DNA of 64,000 bases, taken from NCBI GenBank assembly GCA_013397795.1, contig VZTJ01002480.1:487571-551570 (forward strand), written 5' to 3'. This document shows, one piece after another, positions 1 through 13,300 of the stretch. Each line of letters begins with the position of its first letter. Position 1 is the stretch's first letter. Both the position numbers and the translations under genes were made by a program. The notes under the pieces are model-generated. The model did no database searches. It was not told where the DNA came from and saw only the letters and a list, made by a program, of their open reading frames with translations. Origin of the DNA: Orthonyx spaldingii. Lineage: Eukaryota; Chordata; Aves; Passeriformes; Orthonychidae.

Positions 1-667
1 GCTTCTCTCAGACAAGAGCCATCCTCAGAACAGGTTACTGTAAAAGCAAGATGCTCTTGGCTGGTGTTATGGCTCTGTCAGACGTGGTGGGCCTGCTTTT
101 GCCTTAGGCTGTCTTCTGCTACTCATCCATGTCACATGAAGTGTTTTCCTGACTGAGACACTGGATACTGGTTTTCAAGTGACAATATTTCCTGCCATAG
201 AATCTGGTGAACCTAATGCTACGGGAACTGGAGGAATCTGCAGTGTTGGAGAAGGCACCTTTCCTCTGACAGCAGCGAGGCTGCGCTCGGCCGGGCGTGT
301 GCTTTCACTCTTCTCTGTAAACGGTTCTCTCAGGACTTGATTCTGTACGGTCTGCAAGGATAAAGGCTGGCTTTACTCTGTCCCATTTGTGAGATCTGAG
401 TTCTTACCTTGCCCTTTACACTTGAAGAACATGGCCTACACTGTAATCACAAATGCAGAGCAGTTATTGGAAAGGCTTGTTTTGCATGAGATCTCTCTGG
501 AATATCCTTGAAGATCAGTTTGTTCCTGTTTTAGGAAAAGAAGGATTAAGAGCCATCTGCATGGCCAGAGGATCTCTAGATGTTTCTGTCATGCAAGAGT
601 AACAAAGGATTTGCTGATGTGGCAATCAGATTAGGAGCACCTGCAGCTAAGTATTCCGAGCTGTGCT

Positions 668-935
668 GGGTAGAATCATACAATGGTTTGGGTTGGAAGG
701 GACCTTAAAAACCATCTTGTTCCAACCCCTGCCATGGGCAGGGACACTTTCCACTATACCAGGTTGCTCCCAGGCCCTGTACAACCAGATATTGAACCCT
801 TTCAGGGATGGGGCAGCCACAGCTTCTCTGGGCAACCTGTGCCAGGGCCTCCCCACCCTCACAGGGAAGAATTTCTTTGTAACTTCCCATGTAACCCTCC
901 TTTCTGGCAGTGGGAAGCCACTGCCCCGTATCAAA
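668..935 (-). mobile_element. CR1 LINE 3' fragment
   Basis: The block starts with TAGAATCATACAATGG and then GGTTGGAAGGGACC, the reverse complement of the avian CR1 3' end. The usual antisense CR1 landmarks follow: CCATGGGCAGGGACAC, GGGCAACCTGTGCCAGGGCC and CCCTCACAGGGAAGAATTTC. It is a 5'-truncated, non-coding copy on the minus strand. The right boundary is approximate. Confidence 0.9.
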
Positions 936-1626
936 GTCCCGTTCTAGCTGCAGAAACAATATTTGTCATAGCAAGAGACAATGCAGGTTTGAATGTGAGT
1001 GATCCTCTGCAAAGCCCAAGGCTGCAGTATCCTTAATTGCCACTTTGATCAAGGTCTGTTTCCCTGGAAGAACAGGCAGGTTTCAGGGAATCTGATTTGT
1101 TGTGATATTTCAGGTGCAGCTCAAGTTGGTCTGTAATACAGCTGCTTGCCCACTGTGTGTTCAGGGGGAGTACCTTTATTGGTTATAACAATGGTGGTGA
1201 TAGAGATTTGGGGTTTTTTTCTGAATGGAGGACTAGTTCCAAATTCAGTTATGATCTGACATTGAAGGGAGAAAGAAAATATTTACAGTACAAATAGCTG
1301 TGTGGCTGCTCTGACTTGTATTTCTTTGAACTGTTCTATACTGAAACTTGTGTTCTACAGTATCAACTGGCAATGTTCTTTTAAAGAATTATATTGAACA
1401 GCCATAAACAGGAGGTTGAAGAAACCCTTGATGATAATTTCAGCATCCACCTCAACCCAAGAGGGAGCAAGACAGTTTCATGTTAAATGAGGATCTGAAA
1501 CACCAAGGGCTCAGTGAGTCCACTTCTCCTTGTTGTGCTATGCTACATGAATTAGTCCTCTCAAGATGAATATCCATAACACTAACATGCCAATAATACT
1601 ACATTAAATAAAGGTTGTTTCATTTA

Positions 1627-2062
1627 TAGAGTCATAGAATGTTAAGGGATTGGAATGGACCTTTAAAGGTCATCTGCTCCCAACCTGCCCTGCCATGGGC
1701 AGGGACACCTCCCATGGGACATTCACAGCCTCCCTGGGCAACTTGTTCCAGTGTCTCACCACCCTCACAGGGAAGAATTTCTCCCTAATATCTAAAGTTT
1801 CCCTCTTTCAATTTTCACCTCGTCCTATCACTACACTTCCTGATGGAAGAGTCCCTCTCTGGCTTTCCTGTAGCCCCCTTCAGGTATTGGAAGGTGCTCT
1901 GAGGTCTCCACACAACCTTTCTCTTCTCCAGGCTGAACAGCCCCAACTCCCTCAGCCTGTCTTCATAGGGGAGGTGGTCCAGTCCCGTTATCAATTTCGT
2001 GGTCTCCTCCAACATTCCCATGTCCTTATGTTGGGGACGGCCAGAACTCCACAGAGTTCTGG
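1627..2062 (-). mobile_element. CR1 LINE 3' fragment, longer copy
   Basis: The block begins with TAGAGTCATAGAATG and contains GCCATGGGCAGGGACACC and CACCCTCACAGGGAAGAATT. It continues into more 5' CR1 sequence around TCTTCTCCAGGCTGAACAGC and ends near the GGGGACGGCCAGAACTCC motif. It is an antisense copy, diverged and non-coding, and ends about 150 bp before the ODF2 CpG island. Confidence 0.9.
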
Positions 2063-2214
2063 TTACAGTTTACAGTAAAAGTGGCTGTGTACACAATTCT
2101 GGTGTCACCTTTAAGACGGTAAAACAAAGGCAACGCGAAGAAAACTTATTTAATAATCCACTTATGCAATCCTCATTTCAGACCCCCCCCCCCATTCCTG
2201 TGCGGATCAGCAGC

Positions 2215-2860
2215 CGTTCCTAAGAGCGCGGTGCCGGAGCCGGGCGGGTCCCGGCGCGGCCTCTGGGCCGCTCGTGCCGGCCGCACGGAGCCGCGGGCGG
2301 TTACCGGGGGCGGTTACCGCCGCTCGGGCCCGTTCGAATTGCCCAATGGTGGAGCCGCGGGCGGCGCGGCGGCGGCGGCGGCCGGGGCCCTGCGGCCGCG
2401 CCTCCTGTCCCTGGTGCGGGCATCCGCCCCCGAACGCGGCCCATGGCCACCCCTGCGCCTCCCGCCGCGCCGACGGCGAGCTGAGGTGGCTGCGGGCCCC
2501 GCGCGGGGCCACCTGGTGAGAGCGCCGGGCCCGGGGAGGGCGGGCCGGGGGGGAGCCTCGCCCCGTGCGGTGTCCCCTCACCGTTTGTGTGGGTGTCCGA
2601 GCCCCGGGGATCATTGCTTCCTCGCTGCCCTTCGGGGTCCTTCCTGCTGGCAGGCCAGCGGCAGCCACCGGGCTCGGGGTAACGGCGCGCTGCGGGCGGG
2701 CGTTGGGAGCTGCCCGGCCCCGCCGGCTGAAGGCCTGCCCTGCCCTCAGAGCTGCGAGCAGCACAGCGGCCCCCAGTCCGCGTCCCTGCCAGCCCGAGGT
2801 GGCCACAGACTCCATGGAAAACCTCCAGAGATTGCAGGAGGAATTAAAATTTAGGAGTAA
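2215..2860 (+). promoter_or_regulatory. ODF2: CpG island: ODF2 promoter and first non-coding exon region
   Basis: GC content and CpG density rise abruptly here. There are two perfect 12-bp copies of GGGCGGTTACCG (2295-2306 and 2308-2319), which include GC boxes, and a CCAAT box at 2343-2347. A strong donor (CTG|GTGAGA) at 2515 could end a non-coding first exon. A second possible exon ends at 2856 (GTAAGC donor) and holds a short open frame from ATG 2814. The transcription start cannot be fixed by eye. The assignment to ODF2 rests on position and direction. Confidence 0.7.
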
Positions 2861-3401
2861 GCCTTGTTGCTAAGGGAGGCGCGGTGACGGCGTTTGAGTT
2901 TCGCTTGTGTGATTCAAAAGCAACTCGAGAATCACTCGAGTTTCACTCCTGGTGATTCAAAAGCTCTGTCAGTGCTGGGCTTGGGGAGAGTTTAGCCTTT
3001 CCTTGGAAAAAAGATGATTAAAACACCCAGCAGTGTTTGGAGTTGTTCATAGCTGGAAGCTGTGGAATCTTGTTCCTTCAGAAAGCTGTGCCTTCTTCTT
3101 CCTGAATTAAAGGAAGTACTGCTGTGTTCCTTTAAAAATTGCAGTTAGAATTTGAAAGCTTGTAAGTGAATATCATGTAATTGTACAAAATATTTCCACT
3201 GTTTAAAACAATTTCCATCATCAGTATGTTTGGAATTGCAGTCTCTGTCCTTCCCTCATCCTGTGCTTGAGAGGAAGCCAGGGCTGTTTGGGTTCACGCA
3301 CTTGAAGTGTTTGAGCCTGTGTGTTCCCTTAAATCAAAAGAAAGAGGATGTTCAGAAATTGGCACCTTTTCCTCTTAATCATTTTATTATTTCTGTATCA
3401 G

Positions 3402-3480
3402 GTGTCTCTCATCTGTCAATGAGGAAAGTACCTCTTCACCCAACAGAGTGTGCAGAAAGCTCAAAAGCTTGAAAGTAACT
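3402..3480 (+). other. ODF2: Candidate alternative 5' exon of ODF2
   Basis: The 79-nt segment has an acceptor (TTATTTCTGTATCAG) and a good donor (ACT|GTAAGT). The frame from 3403 is open throughout and ends in phase 0, ready to join the coding exon at 5494. Its predicted end, SLKVT, resembles the mammalian alternative ODF2 N-terminus, which ends SVTVT at the same junction. No in-frame start codon is visible inside it, so an upstream exon would be needed. It could instead be 5' UTR or a chance match. Confidence 0.35.
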
Positions 3481-4202
3481 GTAAGTACTTTACCTAGGCT
3501 GACAATATCCTTTCTGCCAGAATCAGATTAGTGCTGCTGGTGGCTTTGTGTAAGATTTGCAATTGCATTATGCCATTACATCGAATGAAGTATCAAGCTC
3601 CAACTTGAACTTTGTGTCTCTGGGCTTTTCTGTGTTACGTCAGGTTATGGCTATGTGTTTTTGTGGGGATTAAAGAAATGCTGTGATACAACGGCTTTTA
3701 AGGATTTTTGCTTTAAAAAGATACTTAAAGTTAAGCACATATGAAGGAGCATACAGGTTCAGGGTTCTAGGATGGTCTGATGATTTCCTGATGGTTTTTC
3801 TTAACTGTTAAATTAATTCTCCTCTTCTCCCTGCTTCGAATTTCTCTTTGTAATCAGATTTTGTTGGTTATGGGAACCCTTGTTTTGCTTGCTTACTTTA
3901 AGGCTTTGAACTTCAATGACTCTTACAGACACCTGCTATCAATCCAGCTTTGTTTGATCTTCAATAACCAGGTTAAAAGCAGAAAATACTGGAAGCAGAG
4001 GAATTGTTTGTGTTAATCCTGGCTTTACAGAAGAACAGGGTGTAGTTCAAAATGGCAGATGCTACTGATGGAAAGCTCAAATGTTAACCAAGGCTGGCCA
4101 CTGTTCCTCTCTGACACAGAGGGAAATGTTGTTATTTCCAGTTTCCTTATTCACAGGTTTCCCTTCATTGTATTTCCCTTTCCTGTTTGTGGGAGAAGAG
4201 CC

Positions 4203-4310
4203 ATGAAGAACCGTTCCTCATCTCCCCCTTTGCACGTCCATGTGGATGAAAACACCCCTGTCCATGTCCATATTAAAAAGGGGCAGAAAACCACACCCGC
4301 AAAATGCCAG
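4203..4310 (+). CDS. ODF2: ODF2 coding exon 1, aa 1-36
   Basis: It encodes a His/Val-rich N-terminus with HVHVDENTPVHVHIKK, near-identical to the mammalian isoform that starts here. The donor is CAG|GTAGGA. The upstream exon boundary is unclear, because several AG dinucleotides lie at 4155-4200. Confidence 0.93.
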
Positions 4311-7300
4311 GTAGGAGTGTGTACCTGGTTGGTTGTAAGGGCTGCAAAGAGGAAGGTGAATGGCCCTAGAAGCATCACAAAATCTTCCACGTCTGTTTTA
4401 CTGTTGTGTTAGAACGGTGAGACTTCATTTCATATTCAGTGGTAAATTTGCAGTGACAGGTTGGCTATGTTTATTGTTGAAAGATGATTTTGGTATGATA
4501 CAGAATTGCTTTTCATGTTCATGTGAGGAATGTTGCTTCCAATGTGATATAGTTTGGAGGATTTTTTTTCCCTTTTATTTCCTAGATCTGTGACCTGATA
4601 ATGTTTTCTGTTTAGCTTCATACCTGTTTTTGGAGGAAAGGTTTGAGGAGAGGTAGTACTTAGTCATTTCAAGTAGCATCATGACTGTAGTAAAATAAAT
4701 GTGCTTAGAAAAAGAATATTGATTCAAACCATCTTCTGACATTAAGGACATTCTCTGTCCACTGAGCTCTGCAGCAAAGATCTCTTCCCAGCCTTATCCA
4801 CAGAAGGCACAAGGCAACACTGAAGCTGAGGTTCTAGCTATCCCATATCTTCTTTTGTTGCTGGATATTTATGGAAGGTTGTTCTAAAAAGTTGATGGAA
4901 GTTCCTATCTCATTCTTGATCTGTAGACATCCTGTTCTAAGTCGTCTATTAATTCTGTATTTGTTGCTAGCGGCAAATTTCATAATGGGATGGAATGACA
5001 GTGAAAATAATGAGTCTTATTAATTAATTGTCAGTAGGGAATGTTTACAGCATCTGATTTTTCTCTAAGGTTTGAACTGTGCAAAAACACTTTAACTCTC
5101 CTTCAGTTAGAGCAGCTCAAGTTCAATACAAATAAATGTGGATCTTTTAGTTGACTGCAGAGTAGGGAAAACACTTCAGGGGCTTTCCAAAATCAATCAT
5201 GGTGTCAAATGGTATATCTGCTTTTTTGTGAGGTGAATCTGGGATGGAGAAGGCATCTCCCAGGGATCTGTCATGTCCTACATCCAGCCATCCTGTCAGC
5301 TGAGTGTGCAATAACCTTTCCTTCTGGCTGATGTCAGCTTCCTCTGGTGACTGCTATCTCATCTCACCTGATGCATCCTGTGAAACACTACTGATAGTTC
5401 CATATGAGTGATCTTTCATTTGGTTTTGCAGCACTAAAAATTGCAAATGGTTCTTTAAGAGTCTGTAATTTATTTTATTTTTTCTTTCTTTAGCAAAAGC
5501 AGAAACAGAAATCAAAAGGGGATGGTGTGCGAGCCGTGCGGGTGAAAACTAAGGCCCCTTGGATGCCCCCAGGCAAAACACGTACCCGTGATACCACCTT
5601 GAAATGGGAGGTACAGCTGGTTTTGCTCTTTAAAACAAACTTTGAGGTTTAGCCAAGCTTGAAAAGAGCAGTTGTGTAGTGAGAGAGTTGGGCAGCTCTG
5701 AAAGAAGGCTACTGTTAAGTACCACCTATTTGAAGTGTCTTCTATAAATCTTTTTCACTTTTTAATATAGAAGAACTGGGAATTCATAAACAGCCTGTGG
5801 CCATGCCTTTCTGTCTCTAGAAGCCAGACAAATGTATTTGTTTATTGTAATTTTACTAGTGCCCTTCAAGATCTCATCTGGAGGCTTAGCATGGGACTGG
5901 TGGTCTCAAGTCTCTTCCGAATCACGGAGTGTTTGTGTAGTATTGTGTCATATTTTCTTTTTCATGGGTTGATAGTTTTGCCTGTTGTATTCCTGGTGCT
6001 TCCTAGATGAGGATTTCAGCTTTGATTAGTTTTTCTTCTTTTTCTGTTGTACTCTTTCTGCATTCTTGGCCTTTCCCAGAGGGAAACAGAAGAGCTGTTT
6101 GTACATGTTTTTTTCTTTGCTAGCCTTGCTGCAGTGATGTGACCCAGTCTCTGTTTTTTGGCAATGTTAGCTTTAGAATACTGTTTATAATGGTATACTA
6201 AAAAAAATTATACCCTTTGATCTCTGGCAGGAATCAACTGAACGCCTCGAAGTTACGCCTAATCCTGAGTCTGAAAGGATGCAGTCAGTGCTGCGCCTCA
6301 GTGACCTCTCCACGGATGACGACGCCGCCACTTGCTGCAAAATGAACCAATATGAAAAGAAGATAGATAGCCTGATGAATATGGTGGGAACACTGAAGAA
6401 AGAGGTGAGGAGACGGTGGAAAGACCTGCTAACTGGGGCTTTGTAGCTGATCCTTTGGTAAAAGGAGACTGGAGTCAGGTCTTAGTGTAATGCAAGGCTA
6501 CCCAGGCTGTTGGTAGCTTGCTTGAAAACCAAAAATCAATCTGAATTGTTCATAATAGCTGAACTATCCTAGTGAGAAATTCACTGAGCCACACTATGAA
6601 ACATTTCAAAACATTATTCATTTAATAAGGTATTGCCGTGCTTTAGTTTCCAAATAATCTCTCTTCTGCCCAAGCCCAAAATCTGAAAACTGATGACTCC
6701 AGAAAGTGAAAAATACGATGCATTGATGTTTTATTATCAAAAAATCCCCTTACCCAATGAGATTGTTTTTTCTGATTCCGTTTCAAAAATGTGCAACCCA
6801 GTGATGTTGTGTTTTCCAGATAAATAGGCTCTTATGTACTTGACATCATTTTAAAAATACGTGGGAGATGTTCCCAGATGTCATAAGATGTGTCATGGTG
6901 GGGGCAAACTGCATTTTTATTTCCAGTTGACACTGAGAGTAGCAAATCTTGTATTGTTATTTTACTCAAAACTATATGGATGTCAAATCAGTGAACAAGA
7001 ATAGGATTTGAGTCAAGTAGATTGTTACATCAAGCATTTTCCATTTTATTAATGCTATAAAATTTGATGGAATTACTCGCATGTCTGTAAAACAAAAATC
7101 AGTTTTAGAATCACAGAATCATTAAGGTTGGAAAAGACCTCCAAGATCATCGAATCCAACCTTTGATCCATCAGCATCCTGTTAAATAAACCAGAGCACT
7201 GAGTGCCATGTCCAGCCGTTCCTTAAACACCTCCAGGGGTGGTGACTCCACCACCTCCTTGGGCAGCCCTTTCCATGAAAAAATTCTTCCCGATGTCCAA

Positions 7301-10300
7301 CCTGAGGATCCCCTGACACAGCTTAAGGCCATTTCCTCATGTCCTGTCACTTGTCACCTGGGAGGAGATACTTCTTTTTTTATATACTTTCAATAAGTTA
7401 ATTGACTCCAAATGGTTCACTGATTTGGGATGTGGATTCTGTGTATCACTTCCAAAGCCTCTGGTTTAAGTTTTATTCCAATATCTTCAGGTCAAGATGC
7501 AGAAAATGGAGGAACAGGATCAAATGACAAAGCGTCTCCTGGAGGAGCAGAAGGAAGAACTGAATGAGGTCACACAAGAACTGGTAGAAACAGAGCACGA
7601 GAACACGCGGCTGCGGCGCAACATCGAACGCATAAAGGAGGAGAAGGACCTGACTGTGTAAGAAAGCTCCACTTCTCACTGTTCCTGTACTAGTGGTATC
7701 CACAGGCACCTCCCTACTTTATTGCTGACATGATTTGAGGTCGTAGCTGCTGCTGAAGAACTGATGCACTTGGATTTTTTGTCACCTTTTAGAAGGGGAA
7801 CTCCAGACTGCGATAGCTGCACAGAAGGGCTCTAGCATGATTTTTGGAATGGAAAAAAACCTACTCTGAGAGGAGCCTGAGAGCAGTTGGCTTGTGTGGA
7901 GGGTCATCCTAGCTCTGCAGTTAGTGTTTTGAAGGTTAAGGAATTCTGCTTGAATTGTGATGATATTGATAGAACAATAAATTAATAAACATGGAGCTGA
8001 AAACTAGAGGAGAATTTTTGACCTTTATAAAAATGGTACAGAGACAGGAGTGACAGCCCCTGAGAGAACTGAACTATGGGCTTTTTTCTTAGTGATCCTG
8101 AAGGTCTGCAAGTCTGACATTTTTGCATCTGCTTTGTATCTAAAGAATTAGGGAAGTTTATGTCTGCAGAGGGACACCAGTGTTTTAAGAGTTAGTTTTA
8201 CTTTTTCCTTAAGAAAGATCACTTGGAAGTTAACACTTTGTATTCCTTTTTCAGAAAACTCTGTGAATGCTTCTGAGATTACAAGTCCTGACTAAAAACA
8301 CTGAACTGCATACCTTGGTGTGCTTTTCTGTTTTTTGTTTGACCATTTGGAGTCTTATTTCTGGAGTGGCATAAGAGCCCAGGAAAAGCACAGCATTGTG
8401 TTTTGGGTTTAGCAGTGTGTGTAGGCTTTGGTATAAGCCTGATTTGTCCCCTCTACATTTCATAGCTGTGATCTTAGTAAGCTCCTGGTGTCTACTTACT
8501 GCCTTTCCTCAAAATAGCTCCCACACTGAAAGGTAAATCTTAGCAGTTTTTGTTCAGAGCTTTTATCCTCTGATTTGGATTTTTTATGAATTTTAACCCA
8601 ATCAACTGTATATCAGTAGTGGCTGGTAGAGCTGCCAAAACTTCTTGTTTCCCTGATGGCTGAATTCTCCTTGCAGGCTACAGAAAGAGTGTTTGCAGCA
8701 GGAGAAGGAGTGTTTGATGTCCAAGCTGAATGAAGCAGAAAGGGATGGAGCAGCAGCTGCCAGACAGATCCATGCCCTGAAAAATACCATTGGGAGACTC
8801 AACATTGTAGGTGTCCCTGTTTGTTCTTGCCTTTACTACACTGTCCTGTTATATGGCTGTGTTAAAAAAGTAACATTATAGTTGCTAATTCAGCAAAATG
8901 TAAGAAAAAGTGGACGGATTTAACATCCTTAAGGTGTTAGCTAGTTTGGTTTGAAAGTGGAGTATTTACTTCCAGTTACCTTCTGCACAGGAGAGAACAA
9001 TTATTTCCTTTTGTTTATGCTTTGTGGGTTTTGTTTGTTTGAGTTGTTGTGTTTTGTTTTTCTGGTTTCTTTGTTTATTTTTGGTTTTTTTTATTTGTTT
9101 TTTGTTTGTTCTTTTCCTTCAGGAGAAACACATGAGCAGCACAGATATAAATGCTCTAACAAGACAAAAAGAGCTTCTGCTTCAGAAATTGAGCACCTTT
9201 GAAGAAACCAACCGGACACTCCGAGAACTTCTTGCAGAGCAGCGGACCCGGGAGGTGAGAAGTGCTGTGTGTGGAACCTGGCTGATTACAGGAGGCTGTG
9301 TTGTCTCATGGGCTGGAAGGGAATTTTGATTTTTAAATCTTCCAATGCTTTTTTGCAGCCCTGCAGTAGACCCTGACAACCCATAAATATTGGATAGTTT
9401 TTGGGTTTTTTTTTCTTTATCTCTGCCTGATTCATAGAGTAAGACTGGTTTTTCTGCTGTGAGGATGGTAGAGCCTCTAAGTCTTTGTATTAAAAGGTTC
9501 AGGCACTGAACCTGTCTCTTCTGGATACAGCTGTATCTGCTGATCCTGCTGGTCTCAAATGCTGCTGCTGCACTTGGATTGCCTGGAGTCTGAGGACTTT
9601 ATGTGGCCTCAGCTAATGGGAGCCTATGGATATTCAAAACTTTGATTTTGTAGGCTCTGAGGGCAACAGCAGAGAAACTGGAAACAATTCTGTGCTACTA
9701 GTACAGAACAGTTCTCCATTGCTTGTAAGAGTAATAGAGAAATGAAATTTCTATTCTTTCTGTAGTTTATATTCTATTTCAGCAAAAGCAGGCTGATGGC
9801 AACAGTTATCAAAGCCACCAATGAGGCTGGATAAAAGGTCTGAATTCTTCCACATAACTTTCCCTGAGTAGTAGGAGAGTTCAGAATGATCTAACATTGC
9901 CATCATGCTTTTTATTTTAATCTTTGACTGGGAAGTGGAGAAGCTTTCTGAGTTGGATAATGATATATGAAATATTTAGCAAATGTGATGTTTCTGGATA
10001 TCTTCTAAGAATTGCTGCTGCAACTGGGAGGAAACAGTTGATTTTCCCAGTTCCATTTAAAGAACCTGTACAAAACTGGCTTTTTAGTTAACAATTTTTC
10101 TCATGTATTTATTTTGTAGAAGGATGCCCTGAAGCTACTGGATCGGCAAGCAGTGCTGCTGAAAAGGCTGGCTGACTCAGACACAGAGAACATGGTAAGC
10201 AAATAACGATCTCTCTCCTTTTTTAATGATAAAGCAGAAAGATCTAAAATGTCAAGCCCTTCTTTGTCTTATATTCAGCTGTCAAATCTTACTCTAGTGC

Positions 10301-13300
10301 CTTTTAGATCAATAAAAAAAATTATTTTAGCTTCTGTGGTAATCAGAGCCACTACATTGCTCCTTTGGTTAACAACTTGCATTTCAAAGTGAGTAGATTT
10401 TAATTGCCTTTGAAATATGGGGGCTTAGAATGGGGATAACTCTGTGTATTGGGCTCTGTCACTGAATGAGGGTTCCTGTGCCAGTTTTTGTTCATTTCCT
10501 TCTCTGTAAACTGAGACAAGAGTTCTTGCATTGCCAGAAATTATAAAACTTGCTGTGAGACATAGGCAAATGCCCTTTTTAGTCTGTGGAGTATATATGG
10601 TCCTGACTGGGTATCCTGTGCCCTGTTTCACAAGTATATGTGTATCCCTTTGGCTTCCTGCTTGAGGAGGATGCAGCCTGTTTTGCTGGGGATGAGGATG
10701 CTGTTGTTGTGGATAACAGACAGTGCCATGGATCAGGTGGTCTTGAGAGGGAGGTGGTTACACTTCTTGCCTTCTACCTGCTGTCCTAAATGTGTTTGTT
10801 ACTGAACATCTGCATGGTGGTTTTTTTTCCCAGCAACTTCAGATCAGGCTTCAGGGAAAAGAAAAGGAAGCGGAAAGCCTTGCACTTCAGATAGTGGCAG
10901 AAAGGGTAATTTCCTTTTTCTGTTTTTCCCTCTCTTCTCTGCTTTCCAGTTTTGTAAAACCACAGACAGTCCAAAAGATGAGATTGTTTACAGACCACTA
11001 TTTTGAGATCAGATGACTGGCTTGCTTATAAAACTAGAGAGATGCCAACTCCCACACAGTTGTGCGTTCCATATTCTGCTAATAAGACACCAGTCACAAG
11101 GATGGATAGGTAGAATTCTCTTTGCTTGGCCATTAAATTGCCATTCTGTTTAAGGTCCTGTTGGTTCCCAATGGCAAATTCCAGTCTGTTCCTTAGTTTA
11201 GGAAATAAAAGGGGAATGCAGTGGAAGAGATCAGATATGAAGGATATTTTGCCCTAGAACATACCTGTCAGGCCAGTCATTCACATATGTTGTGAAATAA
11301 ATGGCTGCTCATTTCATTCCTCTTTGTTGGACTAGAAGAGCTGTGAGGGTCCATCTGGAGGTGGCTGGAGATCATTCAGTGAAGAAATCTGAGACTACTG
11401 CATATTATAAAGTGTTCCTTCTGTTACCTTGTTGAGTGAAAACATGTTTGTCTTGCTCCTGCTTATCTAGGAACAGGCAAAGAAAGCTCTTGAACTCTCC
11501 AAATCTATGGAGTCTATGAAAGCCCATTTACAAGCCCAGCTGCGGAGCAAAGAAGCTGAGAACAACCGTCTGACCACACAGCTGCGGGTATGATTGCACT
11601 GCTCCCTGGGGATTGTCTCTTCCTTTGCTCCCAGGGACTGAATTCACTCACAAGGGGAGTAGCACAAGCTTCTTACTGAGTCTGGTTGACTGAAATATTG
11701 GCTGGTGATGTTTATGCCATTAAGACACAGCGTGATTTTCAAATTAAGTAAGAAATGAGAAATCTTTTCACTTTTGAGGCATGTGGCAAAGTCTTAGCCT
11801 TAAGGACTATGTGCATTAATTAGATTGTATTTTTCCTAAGTTAGTTACTCCATAATTATTGAAAAGATGGCTTTGGTTTAGTCAAGCATCAAGACAAACT
11901 GAAACTATTGAATTTGCTTTTTTGGAAAAATGCTGTGCCAGTTTGATCACCCTCATGCATGTGTTCTACAGTATTAATGAGGAGGAGAAAGTTCCCCTGG
12001 TTTATCTTGATTAGAGTTTCATATTTAACATATGTTGGGATGATGTTACAAGGAACATAAATGTGTTAATGGTTTAGAGGAGCTTTAATCTGTTCAAGTA
12101 AGAGCTGCATAAAGCAACATTATTATATGCAAACATTTCAGTCAATAAAAAGAATGTTCTCAGGATGTTAGAACGGTATTTATTTTGGTCAGGAGAGAAA
12201 TCAGTATTTTAGGAAGCAGCAGAAGAAAGGAAGACTCTTGGAAGAAAGGGAAGATGTCATGCTGCCATCTCTTTCAGCATTTAGACAGGATTGTGTAGGT
12301 GAAACCTGACTGCAAATACCTCCAGGCTGAGCACTGGGGATTTGTGCCTGGTTCTCATCACCATTTCTAGGAAATTAGTTGCTGCTTTGGGTTTACAGGT
12401 GTAATATGGGCATTAATCCATATGGTGGGTTTTATTTCCTGACAGAATCTGGAGATCAGTGAAGCTCAGCATAAGGCAGATCTGGAACTTGCCCTGGACC
12501 AGCTGAAAGAACTTAAAAGCAAGGGAGATAGTGATAAAGAAGCCCTGAAGAAAGCAGTCCGTGCACAGAGAGAGCGGGCGGAGCGGAGTGAGGAGTACGT
12601 GCAGAAACTGACTGCCCAGCTAGCAGAAAAGGTACCTGCTGAAACAGGAGAGGCCTTGTTTGAGGTCATGCTTTTAAATGGTTGACTTCTGGTAGCAGCC
12701 CTGGGGAGAGTCTCTTCTTTCAACTAATGAAATTTATTTCTGTCTTGATGCCATGGCCCATTTATGCCAAGTTTAGAACAAATCCAGTTTTCTCAGCTGT
12801 CACTGTATTCACTGTATGTCCTAAGTTAAGGGCATCTCTGCATATTGTCTGCATATCTCACACCAGTCATGATTTTGTCTTCTCCCTTATTTTTTTCCTC
12901 TTGTATTTCCCTCATCTGACAGGAGAGCTGTATTGCTGAGGCCCGGTGCAATCTCGAGTCCTGGAGGAATCGCTGCAACAAAGCAGTAAAGGAGAAGGAT
13001 GGACTTGAACTGGAAGTCGTTACACTGAACAGGTTAGAATAAAATCAGTGCAGAGAAAGAAGCACGTGTGGGGATGAGTTCAAAGTTCAAGGATAATTTA
13101 ATTGAATAATAGCATTGAAATGAATATTTTAATTGGATTGTTTGTAAATAACCAAGTAAAACCAGCACTGCCTAAGGGCTAGAGCAGAGTTTGGAGAGGT
13201 GGAGAGAGACATGTGACTTGTGCTGCTGACTTGCCACAGCAAAGGCAGACTCTTTAAGGTTTGCCGACCCTTAAAACTGTTCCTTTGCCATTTTGTAATG

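Larger units (their letters stand above)
1..2200. other. Intergenic DNA upstream of ODF2
   Basis: I see no coding exon of a recognisable gene here. The stretch is moderately AT-rich and holds two antisense CR1 fragments (listed separately). Short open frames within it are either CR1-derived or match no family I know. In mammals CERCAM lies upstream of ODF2, but no CERCAM-like coding sequence is visible. Confidence 0.5.

Noticed and set aside
400..470. Minus-strand exon-like segment (acceptor, MFFKCKGQ, donor GTAAGA)
   Set aside because: It is only eight codons with no partner exons or homology; probably chance.
663..1036. Open frames of about 95-117 codons
   Set aside because: They lie within a CR1 fragment, in 3' UTR-type CR1 sequence, not a functional reverse transcriptase.
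2207..2815. 202-codon open frame on the minus strand
   Set aside because: It is a GC-rich CpG-island shadow frame of Ala/Arg/Pro-rich composition with no family resemblance, opposite the ODF2 promoter.
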